DNA from: Streptococcus mitis
GTDB taxonomy: Bacteria > Bacillota > Bacilli > Lactobacillales > Streptococcaceae
Length of the DNA stretch: 64,000 nt
Reading direction: 5' to 3'
Assembly: GCF_946190275.1 (NCBI RefSeq)
Contig: NZ_CAMHZQ010000007.1
Coordinates: 1-64,000, forward strand
Both the position numbers and the translations under genes were made by a program. Under the pieces are notes generated by a model that ran no database searches, had not been told where the DNA came from, and saw only the letters and a program-made list of their open reading frames with translations. Each line of letters begins with the position of its first letter. Position 1 is the stretch's first letter. Below, in pieces: positions 35,878 to 44,988 of this stretch.

Positions 35878-36004
35878 AGCTATCCAAATACTCAATGAAA
35901 ATTAAAGAGCAAACTAAGAAACTAGCCATAGGCTGTACTTGAGTACGGCAAGGCGACGTTGACGTGGTTTGAAGAGATTTTCGAAGAGTATAAATGGGAT
36001 GGCT
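35878..36004 (+). terminator. nptA terminator split by a BOX element
   Basis: AGCTATCC at 35878-35885 pairs with GGATGGCT at 35997-36004, followed by TTTTTTCTTC. The normal short loop is replaced by the BOX element at 35889-35990, whose own ends pair, so the full structure is one extended stem. Confidence 0.55.
35889..35990 (-). repeat. BOX element, A-C type
   Basis: A 102-bp BOX repeat, TACTCAATGAAAATT to GATTTTCGAAGAGTA, containing TACGGCAAGGCGACGTTGACG (the classic boxA sequence with one change, 21 bases at about 35944) and boxC. Orientation is opposite to the copy at 12984. Inserted in the loop of the nptA terminator. Confidence 0.88.
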
Positions 36005-36046
36005 TTTTTCTTCTCCTAATCAAGAATAGCCTTTCCGCCATATAAA

Positions 36047-36082
36047 AAAATGCTTTGATTCACAATGGAATCAAAGCATTTT
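36047..36082 (-). terminator. Terminator of the pepA-immunity unit
   Basis: A perfect 14-bp stem AAAATGCTTTGATT/AATCAAAGCATTTT overlapping the stop of the 98-aa gene, followed on the minus strand by TTTTT. Confidence 0.85.
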
Positions 36083-36367
36083 AAAGAGCTCCCCATACAT
36101 AAGCGCAGAAGCTGCAGTTCCTCTGTACTTGGCTTCTTCTCTTTTGATAAAACGAGCTAAGTCGAGCAACTCAGGTGCTGGATGTTTGGGATTTAAGAGC
36201 AATTCTCGATTGACCAGTCCTGAGAGACGGACTGCCAGCAATTGCTCATTTGTAGCAGGCAGTTTTTTAGCAGTCTCTAGGAGAGCAGCAACTAAATCTT
36301 CACTCAAATCATGTCGAGCATGATTGTAAAGATCTTTTATAAGGCTTTCTAGGTTTGGTTCCACCAT
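36071..36367 (-). CDS. EntA-type bacteriocin immunity protein (orphan)
   Basis: A 98-aa helical protein (MVEPNLESLIKDLYNHARHD start, ASALMYGELFKML end) with the length and four-helix pattern of the enterocin A immunity family. I use the ATG at 36367, eight bases after AGGAGG; the frame extends to a GTG at 36376. No bacteriocin gene is next to it: it follows pepA by about 20 bases in the same operon. It may protect against bacteriocins of competitors. The family call comes from overall pattern, not catalytic residues. Confidence 0.6.
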   Translation of the reverse strand: MVEPNLESLIKDLYNHARHDLSEDLVAALLETAKKLPATNEQLLAVRLSGLVNRELLLNPKHPAPELLDLARFIKREEAKYRGTAASALMYGELFKML

Positions 36368-36386
36368 CCCTACCACCTCCTTATGT

Positions 36387-37451
36387 TTAATAATTTTTAA
36401 TCAAATCAACTGTTGAACGATCCAATTTCTTCACCAAAGCTTGTAAGAAAGCTTGAGCTTCTAGAAAGTCATCCATAGCGTATAGGGTTTGGTGAGAGTG
36501 GATATAACGAGCGCAGACACCGATTGTTGTGGATGGCACACCACCATTTTTCAGATGAGCTGCACCAGCGTCTGTTCCACCTTTCCCACAGTAGTATTGG
36601 TACTTGATACCAGCTTCTTCAGCAGTTGTCAAAAGGAAGTCCTTCATTCCTGGGAGAAGCAAGTGACCTGGGTCGTAGAAACGAATCAAGGTTCCATCTC
36701 CAATCTTGCCTTGACCACCATAGACATCACCTGCTGGTGAACAGTCAACTGCTAGGAAGACTTCTGGGTCAAATTTAGTTGTGGAAGTATGAGCCCCACG
36801 AAGTCCAACCTCTTCTTGGACATTAGAGCCAAGATAGAGTTCATTTCCCAGTTTTTGCCCTGACAAGGCCTCTGCCAGCTCGCTCACCATAAGGACACCG
36901 TAGCGGTTATCCCAAGCTTTTGAGATGATATTTTTTTCGTTGGCTGTCAAGATAGCGGAACTATCTGGGACAATGGTGTCTCCAGGACGGATGCCAAAGC
37001 TTTCTGCCTCAGCCTTGTCCGCAAACCCACCATCAAAGACGATATCTGCAATAGCAGGCATGGTTGGTCCGCCCTTACCACGAGTCAAATGTGGAGGAAC
37101 AGAACCTGAAATCACTGGGATTTCACGACCGTCACGAGTCAAGAGTTTAAAACGTTGGCTGCTCACTACCATAGGATTCCAACCACCAATTTCAACCACA
37201 CGGAATGTACCATCTGGCTTGATTTCGCTGACCATAAAACCAACTTCATCCATGTGAGAAGCGACCAAGACACGCGGTGCATCCACAGCTTCTGAATGTT
37301 TAATCCCGAAAATACCACCCAAGCCATCTGTCACCACTTCATCCACATGCGGTGTCAATTTTTCACGAAGATAAGCACGGACAGGCGCTTCATGACCTGA
37401 GATCGCAGCAAGTTCTGTTACTTCTTTGATTTTTGAAAATAATGTTGTCAT
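36387..37451 (-). CDS. pepA: PepA glutamyl aminopeptidase (M42)
   Basis: A 354-aa zinc aminopeptidase that removes N-terminal Glu/Asp from peptides. Metal and catalytic residues: H66 and D68 (VASHMDEVGFM), the DNRYG motif, EE in NVQEEVGLRGA, D in AVDCSPAGD and H in the C-terminal CARYIHSHQTL. Members form dodecameric cages. Cytoplasmic; works with the Ami permease in peptide nutrition. AAGGAA-type ribosome site. Confidence 0.93.
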   Translation of the reverse strand: MTTLFSKIKEVTELAAISGHEAPVRAYLREKLTPHVDEVVTDGLGGIFGIKHSEAVDAPRVLVASHMDEVGFMVSEIKPDGTFRVVEIGGWNPMVVSSQRFKLLTRDGREIPVISGSVPPHLTRGKGGPTMPAIADIVFDGGFADKAEAESFGIRPGDTIVPDSSAILTANEKNIISKAWDNRYGVLMVSELAEALSGQKLGNELYLGSNVQEEVGLRGAHTSTTKFDPEVFLAVDCSPAGDVYGGQGKIGDGTLIRFYDPGHLLLPGMKDFLLTTAEEAGIKYQYYCGKGGTDAGAAHLKNGGVPSTTIGVCARYIHSHQTLYAMDDFLEAQAFLQALVKKLDRSTVDLIKNY

Positions 37452-37689
37452 TTCAGTTCCTTCTTTCTTTCATCCATTTTACCACTTTTTATAGGAGAAG
37501 GATAGCGGAAAGGTGGATTTCTAAATTAGTATCGTAGTCTTACTATATCTTAGAAAAAGATTGTATTTTCTTGCATGTGAGGTGAAATCTAAGAACTATT
37601 CCAAGATTAACCTGATCTTTAATTTCCAAACAAAAAAACAATTCAATACTATATTTGTTCAGTTTTTTCATGGAATTTACAGAAAATAG

Positions 37690-37718
37690 TTGACTTTCCT
37701 TTACTCTTTCTTTAAAAT
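37690..37718 (+). promoter_or_regulatory. Promoter of galE
   Basis: TTGACT at 37690-37695 and TAAAAT at 37713-37718, 17 bases apart, 28 bases before the galE ATG. The gap 37452-37689 holds nothing else I can name. Confidence 0.65.
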
Positions 37719-37746
37719 AGTACAAAACTAGGAAAAGGAAAAAATC

Positions 37747-38745
37747 ATGACCAAAACAATTCTTGTTACAGGTGGAGCTGGCTATATTGGCTCCCATACC
37801 GTTAAAGCTCTTTTAAATGCTGGCTATCAGGTGCATGTCCTCGATAATCTCTCTACAGGAAATCGTTCGGCTGTGGATAGTCGTGCTAGCTTTAAGCAAC
37901 TAGATGTTTATGATGCTAGTGCCCTAAGAGCTTACTTGGAAGAAAATCAAATTGATGCTGTTTTGCATTGTGCAGGTGAAATTGTTGTGAGCGAAAGCAT
38001 TGAAAATCCAAGCAAATACTTCACTGCCAATGTTGCTGGTATGAACCAAGTTCTCAAAGTCTTATCTGAAGTTGGCATTCAAAAAATCATGTTCTCTTCA
38101 ACCGCTTCTCTCTATGGTAATAACTGTATTGACAAGCCAGCAACTGAAGATACCTTGCTCGACCCTGTCAACCCTTATGCAGAGACAAAACTGATGGGTG
38201 AACGAATGATTTACTGGATGGCCAATCGCTACGACTGGAAATATGTCATTTTCCGTTACTTTAATGTTGCTGGGGCTGAAATGGATGCTTCAAACGGCCT
38301 GCGTGTGAAAAATCCAACTCATATTATTCCAAATATCAACAAGACCGCATTGGGACAAAATGATAGCCTGAAAATATTTGGAGATGACTACGATACACGT
38401 GATGGTTCATGTATTCGAGATTACATTCATGTCTTGGACCTTGCACAGGCTCATGTTAAAGGGATGAATTACCTCTTCCAAGAAAACAGTTCTTCTCAAA
38501 TCTTTAACTTAGGAACCGAAAAAGGCTATACCGTCAAAGAAATCTTTAAAACTGCTGAAGAATTACTGAATCAAAAAATACCACACGAAATTGTTGCTCG
38601 TCGTGCTGGTGACCCAGCTAGCGTCCTAGCAGACGCATCAAAAGCTAAAAAATATCTTGATTGGAAGGCTAGCTACTCCCTCGAAGATATTATTTTATCA
38701 GATTATCGTTGGCGTGTTAAAGAAGGCAAAAACATTTTGGAATAG
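37747..38745 (+). CDS. galE: UDP-glucose 4-epimerase
   Basis: A 332-aa short-chain dehydrogenase/reductase-type epimerase. Rossmann motif TGGAGYIGS at 8-16, catalytic serine in MFSSTASLYG and YxxxK in NPYAETKLMGE, substrate region GLRVKNPTHIIPN. It interconverts UDP-glucose and UDP-galactose for the Leloir pathway and surface polysaccharides. Monocistronic with its own promoter and terminator. Related epimerases (GalNAc, GlcNAc) are possible alternatives. Confidence 0.88.
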   Translation: MTKTILVTGGAGYIGSHTVKALLNAGYQVHVLDNLSTGNRSAVDSRASFKQLDVYDASALRAYLEENQIDAVLHCAGEIVVSESIENPSKYFTANVAGMNQVLKVLSEVGIQKIMFSSTASLYGNNCIDKPATEDTLLDPVNPYAETKLMGERMIYWMANRYDWKYVIFRYFNVAGAEMDASNGLRVKNPTHIIPNINKTALGQNDSLKIFGDDYDTRDGSCIRDYIHVLDLAQAHVKGMNYLFQENSSSQIFNLGTEKGYTVKEIFKTAEELLNQKIPHEIVARRAGDPASVLADASKAKKYLDWKASYSLEDIILSDYRWRVKEGKNILE

Positions 38746-38748
38746 GAT

Positions 38749-38785
38749 AACAAAGGAGAAAGCCTTGGCGCTCTCTCCTTGTTTT
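38749..38785 (+). terminator. Terminator of galE
   Basis: AACAAAGGAGA, loop, CTCTCCTTGTT then TTTA, four bases after the stop. Confidence 0.8.
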
Positions 38786-38810
38786 ATTCATTAAATTGTC
38801 AGAAAATTTA

Positions 38811-38839
38811 TTGACAGATTAAAGAAATCGTGTTACAGT
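38811..38839 (+). promoter_or_regulatory. Promoter of piu operon
   Basis: TTGACA at 38811-38816 and TACAGT at 38834-38839 with 17 bases between, about 50 bases upstream of piuB. No Fur or MntR-type palindrome was obvious. Confidence 0.6.
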
Positions 38840-38888
38840 AATATCCGCGGGTATCTTTCGATACCAAATCTATTTGAAAGGATGGGGT

Positions 38889-39848
38889 ATGAAACTTTCT
38901 TATTATTTAATTGGCTTACTTCTACTCCTAGTCTTTCTCTCTATTAGCATTGGGACCAGTGATTTTTCATGGGGAAAGCTCTTTGCTTTCGACCAGCAGA
39001 CCTGGCTTCTCTTTCAAGAGTCCCGTCTTCCAAGGACCATTAGCATTCTCCTGACTGCCTCTAGTATGAGTATGGCAGGACTTCTCATGCAGACTATCAC
39101 TCAAAATCAGTTTGCTGCTCCGAGTACAGTTGGAACCACTGAAGCCGCCAAACTGGGAATGGTATTAAGCCTCTTTGTCTTTCCGTCGGCTAGTCTGACT
39201 CAAAAGATGCTCTTTGCTTTTGTTTCATCCATCGTATTTACTCTCTTCTTCCTAGCCTTTATGACTATTTTTACTGTAAAGGAAAGGTGGATGCTACCCT
39301 TGATTGGGATCATCTATAGCGGGATTATCGGTTCTGTGACAGAAGTTATCGCCTATCGTTTCAATCTGGTTCAGAGTATGACTGCTTGGACCCAGGGCTC
39401 CTTCTCCATGATTCAGACTCATCAGTATGAATGGCTCTTCTTAGGCCTCATTATCCTGATATCCGTTTGGAAATTATCTCAAACTTTTACCATCATGAAT
39501 CTGGGAAAGGAAACCAGTGAGAGTTTGGGGATTTCCTACTCCCTGCTTGAAAAACTGGCCCTCTTTCTGGTTGCGCTAACGACTAGTGTCACCATGATTA
39601 CCGTGGGTGGCTTACCTTTCCTCGGAGTTATTGTTCCCAATCTTGTTCGCAAGCACTATGGAGATAATCTAAGTCAAACCAAACTCATGGTCGCACTGGT
39701 CGGTACCAATCTGGTCCTAGCCTGCGACATCCTCTCTCGAATCTTGATTCGGCCCTATGAGCTGTCTGTCAGTCTCTTGCTAGGAATCATCGGTAGCCTC
39801 GTCTTTATCCTACTTCTCTGGAGAGGGGGACGAAAAGATGCAGTTTAA
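38889..39848 (+). CDS. piuB: PiuB iron-compound ABC permease
   Basis: A 319-aa FecCD-family permease with about nine membrane helices and the conserved PRTISILLTASSMSMAG and GLPFLGVIVPNLVRKHYGDN regions, the latter contacting the ATPase. I start at the ATG at 38889 behind AAAGGA; the TTG at 38874 is part of the leader. It forms a heterodimer with PiuC and overlaps that gene by 11 bases. Part of the PiuBCDA ferric siderophore/haem uptake system. Confidence 0.9.
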   Translation: MKLSYYLIGLLLLLVFLSISIGTSDFSWGKLFAFDQQTWLLFQESRLPRTISILLTASSMSMAGLLMQTITQNQFAAPSTVGTTEAAKLGMVLSLFVFPSASLTQKMLFAFVSSIVFTLFFLAFMTIFTVKERWMLPLIGIIYSGIIGSVTEVIAYRFNLVQSMTAWTQGSFSMIQTHQYEWLFLGLIILISVWKLSQTFTIMNLGKETSESLGISYSLLEKLALFLVALTTSVTMITVGGLPFLGVIVPNLVRKHYGDNLSQTKLMVALVGTNLVLACDILSRILIRPYELSVSLLLGIIGSLVFILLLWRGGRKDAV

Positions 39849-40794
39849 AAGTAAACATAGCAAACTCTTCTGCCTTCTCATTATTCTGGCCATCGGAGCT
39901 TGTCTCCTCTATTTTTGGCCCATCGCTCACTTGTCAGCCTTTGCTTGGAAGTTGCGTTCCCAAAAGATCATCGTTTATCTCTTGGTAGCTATCGCGACTG
40001 GGATTTCGACCATTAGTTTTCAAACCTTGACGGAAAATCGTTTCCTGACGCCAAGTATTTTAGGAATCGAATCCTTCTACGTCCTACTGCAAACTCTACT
40101 ACTAGTTTTTGAAAGCAAGTTTCTTCAACTTGGCAAGTCCCCTATCTTAGAATTCCTAGTTTTGCTTCTGCTTCAATCCCTCTTCTTTCTTGCCTTACAA
40201 GGCTACTTGAAGACACTGATGAAACAAGACCTGGTCTTCATCCTGCTAATCTGTCTAGCCCTCGGAAGTCTCTTTCGAAATATCAGTACCTTCCTCCAAG
40301 TCCTGATGGATCCAAATGAATACGATAAACTGCAGAACAGTCTCTTTGCCTCCTTTCAGCATCTCAACACTTCCATCCTAGCCATTGGTTCTCTGATTAT
40401 CCTTGCTTTGACCATCTTTTTCTTTCGAAAAGCAGTCATTCTGGATGTCTTGCATCTGCAAAGAGAAACAGCTCAGATATTGGGACTCGATGTTGAAAAA
40501 GAACAGAAAGAGCTCCTCTGGGGCATCGTACTTTTGACCTCAACGGCCACTGCCTTGGTAGGCCCTATGGCCTTCTTCGGCTTTATGCTGGCCAATCTCA
40601 CCTACCTGATTGTCAAAGATTATCGGCACAAGTTGCTCTTTATCGTGGCTATTCTGATTGGATTTATCAGTTTGACCTTGGGGCAAGCCCTGATTGAAAG
40701 AGTCTTTGCACTAGAAATTCGCATCAGCATGATCATCGAGAGCGTGGGTGGTCTCTTATTCTTTATCTTACTATACAGGAGGGCGCGTCAGTGA
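39838..40794 (+). CDS. piuC: PiuC iron-compound ABC permease
   Basis: A 318-aa FecCD-family permease, the second half of the membrane pair, with the ATPase-contacting segment GPMAFFGFMLANLTYLIVKD. Nine or so helices; it diverges from PiuB in the first half. It overlaps both neighbours, so translation of the operon is tightly coupled. Confidence 0.88.
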   Translation: MQFKSKHSKLFCLLIILAIGACLLYFWPIAHLSAFAWKLRSQKIIVYLLVAIATGISTISFQTLTENRFLTPSILGIESFYVLLQTLLLVFESKFLQLGKSPILEFLVLLLLQSLFFLALQGYLKTLMKQDLVFILLICLALGSLFRNISTFLQVLMDPNEYDKLQNSLFASFQHLNTSILAIGSLIILALTIFFFRKAVILDVLHLQRETAQILGLDVEKEQKELLWGIVLLTSTATALVGPMAFFGFMLANLTYLIVKDYRHKLLFIVAILIGFISLTLGQALIERVFALEIRISMIIESVGGLLFFILLYRRARQ

Positions 40795-41543
40795 AACTAG
40801 AAAACATTGACAAATCCATTCAAAAACAGGATATTTTGCAAGACATTACCCTTGAAGTCAGTCCTCAGAAACTGACAGCCTTCATTGGTCCAAATGGTGC
40901 TGGAAAATCAACTCTCCTCTCCATCATGAGCAGACTGTCCAAGAAGGATCAGGGAATACTCAGTGTTAAAGGCCGTGAAATCGAAAGCTGGAATTCCCAA
41001 GAACTGGCCAAAGAACTGACCATCCTAAAGCAGAAGATCAATTACCAAGCCAAATTAACCGTTGAAGAATTAGTCAGTTTTGGACGTTTTCCCTACAGTA
41101 GAGGACGTCTGAGAGTAGAAGATTGGGAAAAAATCCGAGAAACTCTGGACTATCTGGAACTGATCAACTTAAAGGACCGCTACATCGATAGTCTGTCTGG
41201 CGGACAGCTCCAACGTGTCTTTATCGCTATGGTACTGGCCCAAGATACAGACTTTATCTTGCTAGACGAACCGCTTAACAATCTCGATATCAAGCAAAGC
41301 GTCAGCATGATGCAGATTCTCAAGAGACTGGTGGAGGAACTTGGCAAAACCATTATCATCGTCCTCCACGATATTAACATGGCCAGCCAGTATGCGGATG
41401 AAATTGTCGCCTTCAAAGACGGCCAAGTCTTTAGCAAGGGAAGAACCGATCAAATCATGCAGGCTGAGCTTCTCAGTCAACTCTATGAAATTCCCATCAC
41501 GCTGGCGGATATCAATGGAAAAAAGATCTGTATCTATAGCTAG
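40791..41543 (+). CDS. piuD: PiuD iron-compound ABC ATPase
   Basis: A 250-aa FepC/FhuC-type ATPase: Walker A GPNGAGKST, signature LSGGQLQRVFIAM, Walker B FILLDEPLNNLD, switch His in VLHDINMA. It starts with GTG at 40791 after AGGAGG, overlapping piuC by four bases. It powers uptake through PiuBC. Confidence 0.92.
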   Translation: MKLENIDKSIQKQDILQDITLEVSPQKLTAFIGPNGAGKSTLLSIMSRLSKKDQGILSVKGREIESWNSQELAKELTILKQKINYQAKLTVEELVSFGRFPYSRGRLRVEDWEKIRETLDYLELINLKDRYIDSLSGGQLQRVFIAMVLAQDTDFILLDEPLNNLDIKQSVSMMQILKRLVEELGKTIIIVLHDINMASQYADEIVAFKDGQVFSKGRTDQIMQAELLSQLYEIPITLADINGKKICIYS

Positions 41544-41641
41544 TAACATAGAAACTCGAGTTAGAGAACCCTCTGTCTCTTAACTAATAAGCCCATCTAA
41601 GAGACCCCTACATCGTTATCACATTTTAAAAAGGAGAAATC

Positions 41642-42607
41642 ATGAAAATATCCCTTAAATTTTATCTCACTGCCCTAGCGGCCAGCTTCTTGCTCCTACT
41701 TGGTGCATGTAGTACAAACTCAAGCACTAGTCAGACGGAGTCAAGTAGCTCTGCTCCAACAGAGGTGACCATTAAAAATTCACTAGATGAGGTCAAACTT
41801 CCAAAGGTTCCTGAAAAGATTGTGACCTTTGACCTCGGTGCTGCGGATACTATTCGCGCTTTAGGTTTTGAAAAGAATATCGTCGGAATGCCTACAAAAA
41901 CTGTTCCGACTTATCTTAAAGACCTAGCTGGAAAAGTTAAAAATGTTGGTTCTATGGTTGAGCCAGACTTAGAAGCCCTTGCTGCTCTTGAACCAGACCT
42001 AATTATCGCTTCACCACGTACCCAAAAATTCGTAGATAAGTTCAACGAAATCGCTCCGACTGTTCTCTTCCAAGCAGGCAAGGACGACTACTGGACTTCT
42101 ACCAAGGCTAATATCGAATCCTTAGCAAGCGCCTTTGGTGAAACTGGTACACAGAAAGCCAAAGAAGAATTGGCCAAGCTAGACAAGAGCATCCAAGAAG
42201 TCGCAACTAAAAACGAAAGTTCTGACAAAAAAGCCCTTGCTATCCTCCTCAATGAAGGAAAAATGGCAGCCTTTGGTGCCCAATCTCGTTTCTCTTTCTT
42301 GTACCAAACCTTGAAATTCAAGCCAACAGATACTCAATTTGAAGACTCTCGCCACGGACAGGAAGTCAGCTTTGAAAGTGTCAAAGAAATCAATCCTGAC
42401 ATCCTCTTTGTTATCAACCGTACCCTTGCCATCGGTGGAGACAACTCCAGCAACGACGGTGTCCTAGAAAATGCCCTTATCGCTGAAACTCCTGCCGCTA
42501 AAAATGGTAAGATTATCCAACTAACACCAGACCTCTGGTATCTAAGTGGTGGCGGGCTTGAATCAACTAAACTCATGATTGAAGACGCTCAAAAAGCTTT
42601 GAAATAA
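41642..42607 (+). CDS. piuA: PiuA iron-compound binding lipoprotein
   Basis: A 321-aa lipoprotein with lipobox LLLLGACS (Cys at 23), a Ser/Thr linker and a class III (BtuF/FepB-like) binding fold with a long connecting helix (about 60-321). It delivers ferric catecholates, and haem in some reports, to PiuBC in pneumococci. AAAGGAG precedes the ATG, 98 bases after piuD; no terminator is seen in that gap. Confidence 0.92.
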   Translation: MKISLKFYLTALAASFLLLLGACSTNSSTSQTESSSSAPTEVTIKNSLDEVKLPKVPEKIVTFDLGAADTIRALGFEKNIVGMPTKTVPTYLKDLAGKVKNVGSMVEPDLEALAALEPDLIIASPRTQKFVDKFNEIAPTVLFQAGKDDYWTSTKANIESLASAFGETGTQKAKEELAKLDKSIQEVATKNESSDKKALAILLNEGKMAAFGAQSRFSFLYQTLKFKPTDTQFEDSRHGQEVSFESVKEINPDILFVINRTLAIGGDNSSNDGVLENALIAETPAAKNGKIIQLTPDLWYLSGGGLESTKLMIEDAQKALK

Positions 42608-42647
42608 GCTGTTTCAAACTCAATTTAAGTAAAATTTTGACATTCTA

Positions 42648-42694
42648 AAACGCATCCTATCAAGCTCACTCAAACCTGATAGGATGCGTTTTTA
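42648..42694. terminator. Terminator of piu operon
   Basis: ACGCATCCTATCA pairs with TGATAGGATGCGT across a loop, followed by TTTTTATC; on the minus strand it also faces the end of yidD. Confidence 0.88.
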
Positions 42695-42720
42695 TCATTT
42701 TGAAATCTGTTTACCCAGCC

Positions 42721-42963
42721 TCATTTTCCTTCTTGATTCCGTTTAAGGGAAAAGTGGTCTGGGACGGGGTCCTTACCTGTTTTCGACCAGGGATGGCAAC
42801 GTAAAATCCGAGACAAGCCCATCAAGACACCCTTAAAGCCATGTTTTTCAATAGCCTGAACCATATAGTTGGAACAAGTCGGCTCAAAGCGACAAGAGGG
42901 TGGAAAGGCTGGCGAGATAAAACGTTGGTAAAAGCGTACTGGCGCTATTAAGATTCGTTTCAT
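42721..42963 (-). CDS. yidD: YidD membrane insertion factor
   Basis: An 80-aa YidD-family protein: [26 protein letters not shown] has the conserved C-x6-C pattern typical of the family, then [20 protein letters not shown]. It helps YidC insert membrane proteins. Its ATG sits at the rluB stop (one-base overlap). Last gene of the run from murI. Confidence 0.9.
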   Translation of the reverse strand: MKRILIAPVRFYQRFISPAFPPSCRFEPTCSNYMVQAIEKHGFKGVLMGLSRILRCHPWSKTGKDPVPDHFSLKRNQEGK

Positions 42964-43685
42964 TATTTCTTGGTTACAGCCATGGTGTGTAGTTGGCTGA
43001 TTTCTTTTTTATTCAGACGACGGGATTCACCTGGACGAAGGCCTGTCAAGTCTAGGTGCCCAAAACGTGTCCGAGACAACTTGTCCACTTGAAGACCAAC
43101 AGCTTCAAACATTTTTTTAACCTGATGGTTACGCCCTTCATGGATGGTCAACTGTACTACTGAGCGATTTTTAACTGGGTCCACTTTGAGAATTTCATAA
43201 ACAGCTGGCTTGGTTTTCTTGCCCTCAATCTCCACTCCACGAGTCAAGGGGCGAAGATTTTCCTTATTAGCCACACCTTTAACACGCGCAACATAAACCT
43301 TGTCAATCTCATTACGAGGGTGAATCATTTCATCCGTAAAATCCCCATCATTGGTCAAAATCAAGACTCCTGATGTATCCCAGTCCAAACGACCAACTGG
43401 GTAAATACGCTCTTTGACATTGGGCAAGAGGTCGACAACAGTCTTGCGCCCCTTGTCATCTGTCACACTGGAAATGACACCGCGTGGTTTGTTAAGCAGA
43501 TAATAGACCTTTTCTTCGTTGTAGATAGGTTGACCTTCCACTTCGACCTTGTCGCCTGACTTGATAGTGGTTGCTAGTTCACGTACCACTTGGCCGTTAA
43601 CCGTCACCAAACCTTGCTTGATCAACTCTTCTGCTTTTCTCCTACTGGCCACACCTGCGTGGGCAATATACTTATTGATTCTCAT
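42963..43685 (-). CDS. rluB: RluB-type pseudouridine synthase
   Basis: A 240-aa RsuA/RluB-family enzyme. N-terminal S4 RNA-binding domain ([20 protein letters not shown]) and catalytic domain with D101 in the GRLDWDTSG motif. It modifies a uridine in helix 89-93 of 23S rRNA in homologues. It overlaps scpB by 14 bases, an arrangement conserved across Firmicutes. Confidence 0.92.
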   Translation of the reverse strand: MRINKYIAHAGVASRRKAEELIKQGLVTVNGQVVRELATTIKSGDKVEVEGQPIYNEEKVYYLLNKPRGVISSVTDDKGRKTVVDLLPNVKERIYPVGRLDWDTSGVLILTNDGDFTDEMIHPRNEIDKVYVARVKGVANKENLRPLTRGVEIEGKKTKPAVYEILKVDPVKNRSVVQLTIHEGRNHQVKKMFEAVGLQVDKLSRTRFGHLDLTGLRPGESRRLNKKEISQLHTMAVTKK

Positions 43686-44241
43686 CTTCTTCTATCCTTT
43701 CACCAAATAATTGGCTTTCTTGGGCCTGAATCTCAAGCTCATCAATCACTGGTAATTCTTCCAAATGGTTAATTCCCATGTAATCTAGGAAATAATCCGT
43801 AGTCACATAGAGGTTGGGGCGACCCAACACTTCTTTTTTCCCGTCTTCTTTAATCAAGTCAAAAGCCTGCAACTTTGCCAAGGCTCCACTCGAGTTAACC
43901 CCACGAATGGCATCAATTTCTATCCGTGTGATGGGCTGCTTGTAGGCAATGATGGACAAGGTCTCAAGGGCAGCCCGAGACAAGCTCTGGTTGATAGGCG
44001 CCTTGGAGTATTCCTTCAAAATCTCTGAAAACTGAGGCTTGGTCACCAATCTATAAGCCCCACCTGTCTCAATCAGAGCCAAACTGGAATCAGTGTCCTT
44101 TTCATACTTCTGGACTAATTTTTCTAAACTCTGTTGGATGCCTGTCGGTGGCAGAGAGAGGAGTTCAGCTAACTGGCGGACTCTAATCCCATCTTCACCC
44201 GCTACAAACAAGAGCGCTTCTATTTTTGCTAAAGTACTCAT
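43672..44241 (-). CDS. scpB: ScpB condensin subunit
   Basis: A 189-aa ScpB: two winged-helix domains ([40 protein letters not shown]). With ScpA and Smc it forms the chromosome-condensing complex. It lies 18 bases after scpA and overlaps rluB. Confidence 0.95.
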   Translation of the reverse strand: MSTLAKIEALLFVAGEDGIRVRQLAELLSLPPTGIQQSLEKLVQKYEKDTDSSLALIETGGAYRLVTKPQFSEILKEYSKAPINQSLSRAALETLSIIAYKQPITRIEIDAIRGVNSSGALAKLQAFDLIKEDGKKEVLGRPNLYVTTDYFLDYMGINHLEELPVIDELEIQAQESQLFGERIEEDENQ

Positions 44242-44259
44242 CTTTCCTCTCTATCAAGT

Positions 44260-44988
44260 CTAGCTTTGGGCCACTTGACTTTCTTCCTTCTTTTCCATGA
44301 GATAGATATCTCCGAAACTCTCCTCTTGCACAAGTATCAGCTCCTGAGTTTTGATTAACTCTAGGGTTGCCAAAAAGAGGGTGATGACCTCTTGGAGATT
44401 CTGGGCTTCCTTAAACAAATCCTGCAAGCGCAATTGATCTCGTCCAGTCAAGGACTCTTTCACGATAACCATCATGTCCTCAATCTTATACTCATCCCGC
44501 AAGATAGTCGTGTGATTTTGTGCAAACTCCTCTTTTTTCTTGGCTAGGATATTTGAAAAAGCCAAAAAGAGGTCAATGGTCGTCTTGTCATGCACAAGCT
44601 CCGCATCTTCGTAAATCAACTCTGTCGGCGCTTTGGAATAGTGCTGGGCCCGTTCTTGGTGCTTGGCTTCCAAGTGCTCCCCCAAGAGCTTGAACTTGCG
44701 GTATTCTTCAATTTGAGAGAGAAGATCCTGCTCCAGGTCATCCTCTAAGTCTGTCACTTCTGCTACCTTTGGAAGGAGTTTACGACTCTTAATCAGCATG
44801 AGCTGACTGGCCATAACCATGTACTCCCCCGTCACTTCCAGACGCATGGCCTGCAGGGTTGAGACATAAGCTAGATACTGTTCAATGACTTCCGTAATGG
44901 GCACATCGTAGATATCCATCTGGTACTTAGAAACCAGGTGCAAAAGCAAGTCCAGGGGCCCTTCAAAATCTTTTAATTTAATATCCAT
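44260..44988 (-). CDS. scpA: ScpA kleisin subunit
   Basis: A 242-aa kleisin beginning [20 protein letters not shown] (family hallmark), with the C-terminal winged helix near 175-235. It bridges the Smc heads. Its ATG overlaps the xerD-like stop (TAATG). Confidence 0.95.
   Translation of the reverse strand: MDIKLKDFEGPLDLLLHLVSKYQMDIYDVPITEVIEQYLAYVSTLQAMRLEVTGEYMVMASQLMLIKSRKLLPKVAEVTDLEDDLEQDLLSQIEEYRKFKLLGEHLEAKHQERAQHYSKAPTELIYEDAELVHDKTTIDLFLAFSNILAKKKEEFAQNHTTILRDEYKIEDMMVIVKESLTGRDQLRLQDLFKEAQNLQEVITLFLATLELIKTQELILVQEESFGDIYLMEKKEESQVAQS

Noticed and set aside
37543..37797. 84-aa minus-strand frame across the galE promoter
   Set aside because: Overlaps a good galE promoter and start, lacks a ribosome site and has no recognisable features.
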